Source of the DNA: Flavobacteriaceae bacterium
GTDB taxonomy: Bacteria > Bacteroidota > Bacteroidia > Flavobacteriales > Flavobacteriaceae
Assembly (NCBI GenBank): GCA_009693635.1
Contig: SHWW01000009.1
Span: 1 to 39,805, forward strand
DNA length: 39,805 nt
Direction of reading: 5' to 3'
In this document: one piece after another, positions 8,308 to 17,398 of the stretch
How positions within the stretch are numbered: the stretch's first letter is position 1
How the letters are laid out: each line of letters opens with the position of its first letter
The notes under the pieces: generated by a model
Seen by the model: the letters and a program-made list of their open reading frames with translations, nothing else
Databases searched by the model: none
What the model was told of the DNA's origin: nothing
Translations under genes and position numbers: made by a program

Positions 8308-9159
8308 TTATTCAACAATTAAACTCTGACCTATGGAAAGTGTATTGTCGGAAATATTATTTTTCTTTTTTAAATCTTCTATAGACAAATTAAATTTCTT
8401 GCAAATAGAGTACAATGTGTCACCCTGAGATACCTGATATTCTTTGTTTTTTGAAGTTCCTGGCTGAGTTGAATTTGCAACATACTCATAGCCCAAAACT
8501 TCTACATCGTATTGATCTAAATGATAGCGCTCAATAATGGCAATTAATTTTTCGGAATATTTTGGATCCGTAGCATAACCAGCTAATTTCAAACCTTTTG
8601 CCCATCCTTTGTAATCGCCTTTATCCAATTTAAACAAAGGATCATACCATTTTCTGCCTTTTAGAAAAAGTGCGTGGTCATTATAGGATTCACTTGCTTG
8701 ATTGTATTTTCGGAAACATTCTTGAGCACTATCATCATCGTATTTAACAGATGGTCCCGCCCAATCTTGATGGCATTTAATACCAAAATGATTGTTCGCT
8801 AAAGAACTCAAAGGCCCCGTTCCAGCGCCCGATTCTAAAATTCCTTGCCCAAGGCAAATACTCGAAGGAATTCCATATTGAACCATATTATTTTTGGCAA
8901 TTACTTTGTACAAATCGATGTAGGCCAAAACTATTTCTGTGGTAACTTTAACTCTGGTAGTTGCTTCTAAAATTTCAGTTTTAGGTTCGACAGTTTCGAC
9001 TGAATTTACTACACGATTGGTATTTTCAATTGGTTTTACTACTTCGACTTTTATTGGTGGTTTGTAATTTTTTGATCTTGTAGTTTGGATTACCACTTTT
9101 CTTGAACTACAGCTGGCCGCAATTAAAACTATTAAAAATAAAGCTATTTTTTTAATCAT
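8308..9159 (-). CDS. Lipoprotein with glucosaminidase (GH73-like) and LysM domains
   Basis: This 283-residue protein has a lipoprotein signal (LIAASC, lipidated Cys17). It probably cuts peptidoglycan glycan strands. After a Thr/Val-rich linker, the domain at about 80-215 has hallmarks of bacterial N-acetylglucosaminidases: AKNNMVQYGIPSSICLGQGI, LESGAGTGPLSSLANNHFGI and CHQDWAGPSVKYDD. The presumed catalytic glutamate is in the GILESGAG segment. A LysM peptidoglycan-binding repeat follows at about 240-283 (YQVSQGDTLYSICKKFNLS to LSIGQSLIVE). It overlaps the upstream PLP-enzyme gene by four bases, which indicates translational coupling. It could serve in cell separation or wall turnover. Confidence 0.9.
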   Translation of the reverse strand: MIKKIALFLIVLIAASCSSRKVVIQTTRSKNYKPPIKVEVVKPIENTNRVVNSVETVEPKTEILEATTRVKVTTEIVLAYIDLYKVIAKNNMVQYGIPSSICLGQGILESGAGTGPLSSLANNHFGIKCHQDWAGPSVKYDDDSAQECFRKYNQASESYNDHALFLKGRKWYDPLFKLDKGDYKGWAKGLKLAGYATDPKYSEKLIAIIERYHLDQYDVEVLGYEYVANSTQPGTSKNKEYQVSQGDTLYSICKKFNLSIEDLKKKNNISDNTLSIGQSLIVE

Positions 9160-10064
9160 TGTATTATTATTTGATTTAAATTTTTCTTTTTTAAATAGCT
9201 ATTCATTCCTTTTATTCCCTGAAGTCCCCCAGAGTGAATTGCTAGTATTTTAGCTCCTTTCGGGAAATATCCTTTGTTAATTAAATCCAAAATCCCAAAC
9301 ATCATTTTACCTGTATAAATTGGGTCTAATGGAATATTTGTTTGTTTAAAAAAATCATTTATAAAACGGATTAGTTCTTCATTTATTTTAGCATAACCGC
9401 CAAAATGATAGTCTAATTGTAACTCCCAATTAGAATTCGTTGCAAATTTACGAATATCATCTGACAAAAAATTACCTTTAAGGGCTGGAAAACCAATTAT
9501 TTTTTGATTGAAATTAGCAGAATTTATTAATCCTGAAATCGTTCCGCCTGTTCCAATTGCACAACAAATATGAGAAAAAGCGGCGTCTTCAGTTTTTAAT
9601 ACCTCTTCGCATCCTTTTACGGCAAGTAAATTTGTTCCGCCTTCAGGAATTAAATAAAAATCCCCGTATAGTTTTTTTAATTTTTCAATAAATAAATCAG
9701 CCGTTTTATTTTTGTATTCTTCACGGGTTACAAATTGAAATTTCATCCCACAACCTTGGGCAAATTGTAACGTAGGATTTTCAGAAATTTGAGAAGCTAA
9801 TTCATCACCCCTAATTATTCCAATCGTTTTGAAGTTGTTTTCCTTTCCTGCATAAGCAACCGCAGCAATATGATTCGAAAATGCCCCGCCAAAAGTGAGC
9901 AATTTGGTTTTCTTTTCTTCTTTTGCTTTAAGCAAATTGTATTTTAATTTCCTATATTTATTTCCAGGAATAAAGGGATGAATTAGATCTTCACGCTTTA
10001 TATACAAAATGATTTCATTAGGAAATTGAATAGGTATTTGCTGGTTTACAACCAAATAGTCCAT
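9156..10064 (-). CDS. PLP-dependent D-cysteine desulfhydrase / ACC deaminase family protein
   Basis: The 302-residue protein belongs to the fold-type II PLP family that includes 1-aminocyclopropane-1-carboxylate deaminase and D-cysteine desulfhydrase. Visible features are IKREDLIHPFIPGNKYRKLKY with probable PLP lysine K36, a FGGAFSNHIAA segment, the phosphate-binding stretch AIGTGGTISGL, and EGGTN. The substrate cannot be decided from sequence. Most bacterial relatives annotated as ACC deaminase are actually D-cysteine desulfhydrases or uncharacterised, and ACC deamination is unlikely without the plant-associated context. It is first in a three-gene minus-strand unit. Confidence 0.85.
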   Translation of the reverse strand: MDYLVVNQQIPIQFPNEIILYIKREDLIHPFIPGNKYRKLKYNLLKAKEEKKTKLLTFGGAFSNHIAAVAYAGKENNFKTIGIIRGDELASQISENPTLQFAQGCGMKFQFVTREEYKNKTADLFIEKLKKLYGDFYLIPEGGTNLLAVKGCEEVLKTEDAAFSHICCAIGTGGTISGLINSANFNQKIIGFPALKGNFLSDDIRKFATNSNWELQLDYHFGGYAKINEELIRFINDFFKQTNIPLDPIYTGKMMFGILDLINKGYFPKGAKILAIHSGGLQGIKGMNSYLKKKNLNQIIIQ

Positions 10065-10083
10065 TTTTTAAAATTAGATATTG

Positions 10084-10091
10084 CAAAGATA
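10084..10091 (-). promoter_or_regulatory. Possible -7 promoter box for the 10064-6995 unit
   Basis: On the minus strand the sequence reads TATCTTTG, an exact TAnnTTTG match, about 20 bases before the start codon at 10064. No TTG is found at the expected -33 distance, so support is partial. Confidence 0.4.
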
Positions 10092-10168
10092 ACGCATATT
10101 GTAAAATTAAATTCTAATAATATCTTAACAATAGAATACATTCATTATAAAGTTTATAAATTTGTAAT

Positions 10169-10345
10169 ATGAAGGAAATGGATAATGAGAAAAAATTAAT
10201 TGAAGGAGTAGATTATTATACTACTCCCGAAGGGTATAAATGCTTTACAGAAAAACACCACCTAAACCGAGGTTATTGCTGCAAAAATGGCTGTAAACAT
10301 TGCCCATATGGATTTGATAAAAAAACAAATGAAATCAAAAAATAA
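10169..10345 (+). CDS. Small Cys-rich protein, DUF5522-like
   Basis: This 58-residue protein reads GVDYYTTPEGYKCFTEKHHL followed by NRGYCCKNGCKHCPYGFD. The CCxxGCxxCPY cluster is the hallmark of a small conserved family (DUF5522, to my recollection) often found in Bacteroidetes, and the cysteines suggest metal binding. Function is unknown. A second in-frame ATG at 10178 may be the true start, since TAAATTTG (10157-10164), a good -7 promoter box, lies only four bases before the first ATG. The gene ends 19 bases before hutU and may be co-transcribed with it. The gene was short enough to be missed by length-filtered gene finders. Confidence 0.8.
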   Translation: MKEMDNEKKLIEGVDYYTTPEGYKCFTEKHHLNRGYCCKNGCKHCPYGFDKKTNEIKK

Positions 10346-10364
10346 GCTAAAATAAATACGAAAA

Positions 10365-12341
10365 ATGACTTTTCAAGATCAAATAAAAGAAGGAATTCCA
10401 TCTGTTTTACCTGAACCTAAAAAGTTTAATAAAGACATAAATCATGCGCCAAAAAGAAAAGAAATTTTATCTTCAGAAGAAAAAAAATTAGCGCTTCGCA
10501 ATGCCCTACGCTATTTTGAACCAAAAGACCATGCGGTTTTAGTTAAAGAATTCTCCGAGGAATTAGAGACCTATGGAAGAATATATATGTACCGTTTGCG
10601 TCCCGATTATAAAATGTATGCCCGTCCAATTTCGGAATATCCAAGCAAAAGTGAGCAGGCAAAAGCGATTATGCTCATGATTCAGAATAATCTAGATTAT
10701 GCCGTTGCACAACATCCACAAGAATTAATTACTTACGGCGGAAACGGAGCAGTTTTTCAAAATTGGGCACAATACCTTCTGACTATGAAATATTTATCTG
10801 AAATGACTGACGAACAAACATTGACAATGTATTCTGGTCACCCAATGGGATTGTTTCCCTCACACAAAGAAGCGCCACGAGTTGTTGTTACTAACGGAAT
10901 GGTGATTCCAAATTATTCAAAACCGGATGATTGGGAAAAATTTAATGCATTAGGTGTTTCGCAATATGGACAAATGACGGCAGGAAGTTACATGTATATT
11001 GGCCCACAAGGAATTGTTCACGGAACTACAATTACAGTTTTGAATGGTTTTAGAAAAATTAAAAAAAGTCCTTTTGGTGGTTTGTTTGTAACCTCTGGCC
11101 TCGGTGGAATGAGTGGGGCACAACCAAAAGCGGGAAATATTTCGGGTTGCATATCGGTTTGTGCCGAAGTAAATCCTAAAATTACCCACCTTCGTCATGA
11201 TCAAGGTTGGGTAAATGAAATTATTGAAGATTTAGATGAATTGGTAAAAAGAGTTGCTTTGGCGAAAGCCAATAAAGAAATTGTTTCTATAGCCTATCTT
11301 GGAAACAGCGTGGAAGTTTGGGAAAAATTCGATGCCGAAAATATTCATATTGATTTAGGTAGCGATCAAACTTCCTTGCATAATCCTTGGGCTGGCGGCT
11401 ATTACCCAGCGGGAATTTCATTTGAAGATGCCAATGAAATGATGACTAACAATCCTGAACTATTCAAAGTAAAAGTTCAAGAATCCCTTCGAAGACATGC
11501 AGCTGCAATTAACAAGCACAATGCAAAAGGAACCTATTTCTTTGATTATGGAAATGCATTCTTATTAGAAGCTTCTCGTGCTGGTGCTGATGTTATGGCG
11601 GAAAATGGAATTGATTTTAAATATTCTAGTTATGTGCAAGATATTATGGGGCCCATGTGTTTTGACTATGGATTTGGTCCTTTTAGATGGGTTTGTGCCT
11701 CAGGAAAACCTGAAGATTTAGCAAAAACAGATGCTATTGCTTGTGCTGTTTTAGAAGGAATGATGCAGCATTCTCCATTGGAAATTCAGCAGCAAATGGC
11801 TGATAATATTCATTGGATAAAAGGAGCGCAAGAGAATAAATTAGTGGTTGGTTCCCAAGCACGAATTTTATATGCAGATGCTGAAGGACGCGTGAAAATT
11901 GCAGAAGCATTCAACCAAGCAATTGCAAAAGGGGAAATTGAAACGGTCATTTTAGGACGAGATCATCATGATGTTTCTGGCACCGATTCTCCCTATCGTG
12001 AAACCTCAAATATCTATGACGGCTCACGATTTACTGCCGATATGGCCATTCAAAATGTGATTGGAGACAGCTTTCGTGGCGCAACTTGGGTTTCTATTCA
12101 CAATGGCGGTGGAGTGGGTTGGGGCGAAGTAATTAACGGTGGATTTGGTATGGTTCTTGATGGAAGTAAAGAGGCTTCAAAACGCATACAATCAATGCTT
12201 TTCTGGGATGTGAACAACGGAATTTCAAGAAGAAGTTGGGCCCGAAATGAAGGTGCAATTTTCGCAATTAAGCGAGCCATGGAATCAGAACCATTATTGA
12301 AAGTTACCCTGCCAAATCTTGTTGACGATTCTTTATTATAG
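10365..12341 (+). CDS. hutU: Urocanate hydratase (urocanase)
   Basis: HutU converts urocanate to 4-imidazolone-5-propanoate, the second step of histidine degradation, using tightly bound NAD+ as electrophile. Signatures include YGGNGAVFQNWAQYLLTM, TMYSGHPMGLFPS, and the glycine-rich GLFVTSGLGGMSGAQPKA. The catalytic-region cysteine sits in FGPFRWVCASG, with IHNGGGVGWGEVINGGFG near the C-terminus. At 658 residues it is about 100 longer than the classic 550-560 form and belongs to the longer type I know from Bacteroidetes and other groups. No hutH, hutI or hutG lies within the window, so the rest of the pathway must be elsewhere. Confidence 0.96.
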   Translation: MTFQDQIKEGIPSVLPEPKKFNKDINHAPKRKEILSSEEKKLALRNALRYFEPKDHAVLVKEFSEELETYGRIYMYRLRPDYKMYARPISEYPSKSEQAKAIMLMIQNNLDYAVAQHPQELITYGGNGAVFQNWAQYLLTMKYLSEMTDEQTLTMYSGHPMGLFPSHKEAPRVVVTNGMVIPNYSKPDDWEKFNALGVSQYGQMTAGSYMYIGPQGIVHGTTITVLNGFRKIKKSPFGGLFVTSGLGGMSGAQPKAGNISGCISVCAEVNPKITHLRHDQGWVNEIIEDLDELVKRVALAKANKEIVSIAYLGNSVEVWEKFDAENIHIDLGSDQTSLHNPWAGGYYPAGISFEDANEMMTNNPELFKVKVQESLRRHAAAINKHNAKGTYFFDYGNAFLLEASRAGADVMAENGIDFKYSSYVQDIMGPMCFDYGFGPFRWVCASGKPEDLAKTDAIACAVLEGMMQHSPLEIQQQMADNIHWIKGAQENKLVVGSQARILYADAEGRVKIAEAFNQAIAKGEIETVILGRDHHDVSGTDSPYRETSNIYDGSRFTADMAIQNVIGDSFRGATWVSIHNGGGVGWGEVINGGFGMVLDGSKEASKRIQSMLFWDVNNGISRRSWARNEGAIFAIKRAMESEPLLKVTLPNLVDDSLL

Positions 12342-12383
12342 TTGAAATAACAATTAATATTAAATTTATAAATTCAAATAATC

Positions 12384-12917
12384 ATGAAAGCAATTAAAAT
12401 TATCCCGGTATTTATGCTCCTAATTTTGAGTTCTTGTAGCTCTGTTAGGGTAAATTCAGATTACGACAAAAATGTAGATTTTAGTCAATATAAAACCTAT
12501 GCTTTCCAAAAAAGAGGGGTTGACAAAGTAGAAATTTCCGACTTAGACAAAAAAAGAATCCTTAGAGCGATTGATGTTGAAATGTCAAAAAAAGGATTTA
12601 CAAAAAGCGAAACTCCTGATTTATTAATCAATATTTTCACCAAAGAAAGAGAGCAAATAAATGTAAATCAATTTAACACTAGTTGGGGATTTGGTTGGGG
12701 ATTTGGTTGGAATCCTTATTTGTGGGGAGGACAAACCCATGTAACTTCGTCAACAGAGGGAACTCTTTATATCGATTTAATAGATGCTAATAAAAAAGAA
12801 CTTCTTTGGCAAGGTGATGGCGAAGGTTACTTAACAAAAGTTCGAAGTGAGAAAGAAGCAAGAATTAATGAATTTGTTTCTAAAATATTAGCGCAATTTC
12901 CACCTGAAAAAAATTAA
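12384..12917 (+). CDS. DUF4136-type lipoprotein
   Basis: The protein has 177 residues with a lipoprotein signal peptide ending LILSSCSS (lipidated Cys about 19), so it is membrane-anchored in the cell envelope. The mature N-terminus, VNSDYDKNVDFSQYKTYAF, is the typical opening of DUF4136 proteins. Later come LDKKRILRAIDVEMSKKGF and a Trp/Gly-rich stretch WGFGWGFGWNPYLWGG, and the end reads LYIDLIDANKKELLWQG. Function is unknown. It lies 42 bases after hutU and is followed by a terminator, so it may be the last gene of that transcript. Confidence 0.85.
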   Translation: MKAIKIIPVFMLLILSSCSSVRVNSDYDKNVDFSQYKTYAFQKRGVDKVEISDLDKKRILRAIDVEMSKKGFTKSETPDLLINIFTKEREQINVNQFNTSWGFGWGFGWNPYLWGGQTHVTSSTEGTLYIDLIDANKKELLWQGDGEGYLTKVRSEKEARINEFVSKILAQFPPEKN

Positions 12918-12943
12918 AAAAGATCTACTTCGATTAAATTTAT

Positions 12944-12970
12944 AAACCTCCCAACACGGGAGGTTTTTTT
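12944..12970 (+). terminator. Rho-independent terminator after the DUF4136 gene
   Basis: The stem AAACCTCCC / GGGAGGTTT (9 pairs) with loop AACAC is followed by T residues, about 27 bases after the stop codon. It separates the hutU region from the ilv operon. Confidence 0.9.
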
Positions 12971-13262
12971 ATTTTCAAAACAAAATAATGAACATCTTAA
13001 TTACAATGATTTACTAGTCAAATTGTTCTAGTATATTTCATAAAGTTAAATTTATTGGACTAATTTGAAATAATGAGTGGTATTAAGTATCGTAAATAAA
13101 TTAATTATAAACAAATGATTGCCAATTATTTATATCCTTAAATAAACATTTTAACACTGTAAAGCAACTAAAAATAAGAAAGTTAGAATACAAAACAAAA
13201 TTAATTTTGTTGATAAAATAAAATCATTATGGATAAAATAATAAATATTGATTAATAGAAAT
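12971..13262 (+). promoter_or_regulatory. Leader region of the ilv operon with two inverted repeats
   Basis: This region of almost 300 bases has no gene. It holds an inverted repeat TACTAG-N10-CTAGTA (13012-13033) that overlaps a promoter-like TATATTTC (13032-13039), and an 18-base perfect palindrome AACAAAATTAATTTTGTT (13194-13211). An 8-codon open frame MDKIINID (13229-13255) ends just before the ilvD start. The inverted repeats may be operators, but the DNA is so AT-rich that chance palindromes are possible. I see no classic attenuator terminator. Confidence 0.35.
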
Positions 13263-14942
13263 ATGGAATTAAATAAATACAGTAAAACCATAACGCAAGA
13301 CCCAACACAACCTGCAGCTCAAGCAATGTTGTACGGAATTGGCTTGACTGACAAAGAATTAGCACAGCCTTTTATTGGAATTGCATCAATGGGTTATGAC
13401 GGAAATACGTGTAATATGCATTTAAATCACCTTGCATCTTATGTAAAAGCAGAAGTAAATGTGGCTGAAATGGTGGGTTTAATTTTTAACACAATTGGAA
13501 TCAGCGATGGAATTACTAATGGAACTGATGGAATGCGGTATTCATTAGTGAGCCGAGAAATCATAGCCGATAGCATCGAAAGTGTCGTTGCGGGCCATTA
13601 TTATGATGGTGTGATTGCAATTCCAGGTTGCGATAAAAACATGCCTGGCTCCATAATTGCAATGGGAAGATTGAATCGTCCTTCGATTATGGTTTATGGA
13701 GGAACGATTGCTCCGGGAAAATATCAGGGAAAAGATTTAAATATTGTTTCCGCATTTGAAGCTTTGGGAGAAAAAATTGCAGGAAAAATATCTGAGGAAG
13801 ATTTCAAAGGGATAATTAAAAATTCTTGTCCTGGCGCAGGTGCATGTGGTGGAATGTACACTGCAAACACTATGGCAATTGCAATTGAAGCGCTTGGAAT
13901 GAGTCTTCCCTACTCGAGTTCAAATCCTGCAGTGAGTCATGAAAAAATTGAGGAATGCAAGAAGGCCGCACATTATATAAAATTACTTTTAGAAAAAAAT
14001 ATTTGTCCTAAAAACATTATGACTTTCGAAGCTTTTGAAAATGCAATTACCACTTTAATTGCTCTTGGGGGAAGCACAAATGCCGTTCTGCATATTATTG
14101 CAATGGCAAAAAGCATAGGAGTAAAAATCACGCAAGATGACTTCCAAAGAATTAGTGATAAAACGCCATTAATTGCCGATTTTAAACCGGGAGGTAATTA
14201 TTTGATGCAGAACCTTCACGAAAAGGGTGGTGTTCCGATGGTGTTAAAATATCTTTTAAGCAAAGGAATGCTTCACGGAAATTGCATTACAGTAACGGGA
14301 AAATCATTAGCAGAAAACTTAAAAGATATTGTTGATATCGATTTTAAGGAGCAAAACATCATTCGTCCAATTGAAAATCCAATTAAAAAAACAGGACATC
14401 TTCAAATATTATATGGGAATTTGGCAGTCAAAGGTTCTGTTGCAAAAATAACTGGAAAAGAAGGCGAAAAATTTACAGGGCCTGCAAAAGTTTTTGATGG
14501 TGAAAAGGAACTTATTCAAGGAATTGAAAATAAGAAAATTAAAGCTGGAGATGTAATTGTTATTCGATATGTTGGCCCAAAAGGGGGTCCAGGAATGCCT
14601 GAAATGCTAAAACCAACTTCTGCAATTATTGGAGCGGGATTAGGAAAAAGTGTTGCCCTTATTACAGACGGAAGATTCAGTGGAGGAACTCACGGATTTG
14701 TTGTGGGTCATATAACTCCCGAAGCTTATGATGGTGGAACAATTGCACTTGTAAAAGACACTGATATCATTGAAATTGATGCTGTAAATAACATAATTCA
14801 CCTTGCAATATCTAATAAAGAACTAGAAAAAAGAAGGAAATTATTTGTCACACCACCTTTAAAAGTAACCAATGGTGTTTTATATAAATATACCCGATTG
14901 GTAAAAGACGCTTCGGAAGGATGTGTAACCGACGAAGCTTAA
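13263..14942 (+). CDS. ilvD: Dihydroxy-acid dehydratase
   Basis: IlvD dehydrates 2,3-dihydroxy-isovalerate and 2,3-dihydroxy-3-methylvalerate, the third common step to valine and isoleucine, using an Fe-S cluster. The start is placed at ATG 13263 (MELNKYSK), which gives 559 residues, the normal length; the frame also extends five codons upstream to a TTG that I consider unlikely. Cluster cysteines are C50 (DGNTCN), C123 (PGCDKNMPG) and C195 ([16 protein letters not shown]). The C-terminal half has [20 protein letters not shown]. It is first of five closely spaced genes, ilvD-B-N-C-A. Confidence 0.97.
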   Translation: MELNKYSKTITQDPTQPAAQAMLYGIGLTDKELAQPFIGIASMGYDGNTCNMHLNHLASYVKAEVNVAEMVGLIFNTIGISDGITNGTDGMRYSLVSREIIADSIESVVAGHYYDGVIAIPGCDKNMPGSIIAMGRLNRPSIMVYGGTIAPGKYQGKDLNIVSAFEALGEKIAGKISEEDFKGIIKNSCPGAGACGGMYTANTMAIAIEALGMSLPYSSSNPAVSHEKIEECKKAAHYIKLLLEKNICPKNIMTFEAFENAITTLIALGGSTNAVLHIIAMAKSIGVKITQDDFQRISDKTPLIADFKPGGNYLMQNLHEKGGVPMVLKYLLSKGMLHGNCITVTGKSLAENLKDIVDIDFKEQNIIRPIENPIKKTGHLQILYGNLAVKGSVAKITGKEGEKFTGPAKVFDGEKELIQGIENKKIKAGDVIVIRYVGPKGGPGMPEMLKPTSAIIGAGLGKSVALITDGRFSGGTHGFVVGHITPEAYDGGTIALVKDTDIIEIDAVNNIIHLAISNKELEKRRKLFVTPPLKVTNGVLYKYTRLVKDASEGCVTDEA

Positions 14943-14972
14943 AAATAATAATTACCTTTTAAAAATAAAAAA

Positions 14973-16730
14973 ATGGCAAATTCTGAAACAGCAACTGTAC
15001 CAAAAATAAAAAATTTAGAACCTAAAAAATTAACAACGACAGGAAGTTTAGCAGTAATAGATGCTTTATTATCCGAATCCGTTGATACAATATTTGGTTA
15101 TCCAGGTGGGGCAATTATGCCCATTTACGATGCGCTTTACGACTTTAAAGAAAAATTAAATCACATTCTCGTAAGACACGAACAAGGTGCCATTCACGCA
15201 GCACAAGGATATGCAAGAGTAAGTGGAAAAACAGGAGTAGTATTTGCAACAAGTGGCCCTGGCGCAACCAATTTGGTTACTGGATTAGCAGATGCACAAA
15301 TAGATTCAACACCTTTAGTTTGCATCACAGGGCAAGTTTTTGCTCATTTATTAGGAACTGATGCTTTTCAAGAAACCGACATCATTAATATTACGATGCC
15401 TATTACGAAATGGAATTACCAAATTACAGATGCTTCAGAAATACCTGAAATTTTTGCAAAAGCTTTTTATATAGCAAAAACGGGTCGGCCAGGACCAGTT
15501 TTAATTGACATTACAAAAAATGCGCAACTGCAATTGTTTGAATATATTGGTTACAGACCTTGTATTCACATCCGCAGTTACCGTCCAGAACCAATTGTTC
15601 GAATGGAATATATCGAAAAAGCAGCCGCTATAATCAACAATGCAAAAAAGCCATTTGTAATTTTTGGACAAGGTGTTTTACTTGGAAATGCTGAAAAAGA
15701 ATTTACAAATTTCATTGAAAAAGCGGGACTTCCATCTGCTTGGACTATTATGGGAATGAGTGCTTTACCCACGGAACATCCACTTGGGGTTGGAATGTTA
15801 GGAATGCACGGAAATTATGGCCCAAATGTTTTAACTAACGAATGTGATGTTTTAATAGCCGTTGGAATGCGATTTGACGACCGAGTTACGGGGCGTCTGG
15901 ATAAATATGCGAAACAAGCCCAAATTATTCATTTGGATATTGACCCTGCTGAAATTGATAAAAACGTACAAACCACAGTTCCTATATGGGGAAATTGCAA
16001 GGAAACGTTGCCTCTATTAACTGAATTATTAGATACAAAAACACATCCTGAATGGATGAATGAATTTCAAATAAGAAAAGAAAAAGAAACTTCAACTTTA
16101 ATTACCAAAGAACTTAATCCAACTGAAGGTGGATTGACAATGGGGGAAGTAATCAATATTTTAAATGAATTAACCGATGGAAATGCGGTAATTGTTACTG
16201 ATGTGGGGCAGCACCAAATGGTAGCTTGTCGCTATACAAAACAAAATATTTCACGCAGTAATATCACGAGTGGTGGCTTAGGCACAATGGGATTTGCGCT
16301 TCCAGCTGCAATTGGAGTTAAATTTGGCGCCCCCGAAAGACTTGTTGTTGCTATTATGGGCGATGGTGGTGCGCAAATGAACATCCAAGAATTAGGAACA
16401 ATTATGCAATTTAAAACTAATATAAAAATTCTGATTTTAAATAATAGCTTTCTAGGAATGGTTCGCCAATGGCAAGAATTATTCCACGAAAAAAGATATT
16501 CATTCACTGATATTCAAAGTCCCAATTTTGTAAAAGTAGCCAATGCTTATGGAATTGATGGAAAGCAAATTTCAAAAAGGGAAGAATTAAAAACCAGTTT
16601 AAAAGAAATGTTAGACCATCCAAGTTCGTTTTTATTAGAGGTAGCAGTACTTCACGAAGATAATGTGTTTCCTATGGTGCCACAAGGAAAAGGAGTTGCA
16701 GAAATTGTTTTAAGCAAAGAAGAAATTTAA
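14973..16730 (+). CDS. ilvB: Acetolactate synthase, large (catalytic) subunit
   Basis: IlvB condenses pyruvate with pyruvate or 2-oxobutyrate to form acetolactate or acetohydroxybutyrate, the first common step of branched-chain synthesis. The 585-residue protein has an N-terminal ThDP pyrimidine domain with catalytic Glu70 (RHEQGAIHAAQGYAR), and a central FAD-binding domain (GMLGMHGNYGPNVLTNE, GMRFDDRVTGRL). The C-terminal ThDP pyrophosphate domain shows the GDG-N motif, residues 463-491 (GDGGAQMN to LILNN). The following ilvN encodes the regulatory subunit. The intergenic gap to ilvD is 30 bases. Confidence 0.97.
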   Translation: MANSETATVPKIKNLEPKKLTTTGSLAVIDALLSESVDTIFGYPGGAIMPIYDALYDFKEKLNHILVRHEQGAIHAAQGYARVSGKTGVVFATSGPGATNLVTGLADAQIDSTPLVCITGQVFAHLLGTDAFQETDIINITMPITKWNYQITDASEIPEIFAKAFYIAKTGRPGPVLIDITKNAQLQLFEYIGYRPCIHIRSYRPEPIVRMEYIEKAAAIINNAKKPFVIFGQGVLLGNAEKEFTNFIEKAGLPSAWTIMGMSALPTEHPLGVGMLGMHGNYGPNVLTNECDVLIAVGMRFDDRVTGRLDKYAKQAQIIHLDIDPAEIDKNVQTTVPIWGNCKETLPLLTELLDTKTHPEWMNEFQIRKEKETSTLITKELNPTEGGLTMGEVINILNELTDGNAVIVTDVGQHQMVACRYTKQNISRSNITSGGLGTMGFALPAAIGVKFGAPERLVVAIMGDGGAQMNIQELGTIMQFKTNIKILILNNSFLGMVRQWQELFHEKRYSFTDIQSPNFVKVANAYGIDGKQISKREELKTSLKEMLDHPSSFLLEVAVLHEDNVFPMVPQGKGVAEIVLSKEEI

Positions 16731-16769
16731 GATTACCAAATTTACAAGGAAATCTGAAAAAATATTAAA

Positions 16770-17357
16770 ATGAGAAAAGAATATACATTATCAGTTTACA
16801 CAGAAAATCAAGTTGGTTTACTCAACAAAATCGCGATTATTTTTTCGAGAAGAAAAATCAATTTAGAAAGTTTGAATTCTTCACCAAGTGAAATTGACAA
16901 AATCTACAGATTCACAATTGTGATTATTGAAACCGAAGCCGTTGTCAATAATATTGTACGGCAATTAGAGAAAATTGTGGATGTTTTCAAAGTTTATTCT
17001 AATACCAATGAAGAAATTGTTTGGCAACAAATGGCGTTATATAAAGTGCCAACTTCTATCATCATGAAGGAAGTAAAAGTAGAGCGTTTACTTCGTGAAT
17101 ATGGCGCAAAAGCAGTAGTAATTCGAGAAGATTATACCGTTTTTGAGGCAACTGGACAAGATGAAGAAATTAATAATTTACTTGAAGAATTGGGAAAATA
17201 TGGCTTAATAGAATTTGTACGAAGCTCCAGAATAGCCATTATAAAATCGAGTGAAGGAGTTCATAAAAAAGTTTTGGATATGGAAAAAAATGATCCAACT
17301 AAAAAACCAATTAACAACGAATTTTTGAATCATAAGAGCATGATTTTTCAAATGTAA
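16770..17357 (+). CDS. ilvN: Acetolactate synthase, small (regulatory) subunit
   Basis: The protein has 195 residues and begins with an ACT domain (YTLSVYTENQVGLLNKIAII to RFTIVI, about residues 4-75). This domain in the family binds valine and controls the catalytic subunit. A second domain follows with REYGAKAVVIREDYTVFEAT and FVRSSRIAIIKS. It is slightly longer than the usual 160-175 residues, with a polar C-terminal tail that may be lineage-specific. It lies directly after ilvB with a 39-base gap. Confidence 0.95.
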   Translation: MRKEYTLSVYTENQVGLLNKIAIIFSRRKINLESLNSSPSEIDKIYRFTIVIIETEAVVNNIVRQLEKIVDVFKVYSNTNEEIVWQQMALYKVPTSIIMKEVKVERLLREYGAKAVVIREDYTVFEATGQDEEINNLLEELGKYGLIEFVRSSRIAIIKSSEGVHKKVLDMEKNDPTKKPINNEFLNHKSMIFQM

Positions 17358-17398
17358 TTTATTAAATAATTTAAATACTAATTCTAAAATAAATAAAA

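Noticed and set aside
13248..13262. Upstream TTG start for ilvD that would add five residues
   Set aside because: The ATG at 13263 gives a normal-length protein and begins in the usual family position; the five extra residues have no family support.
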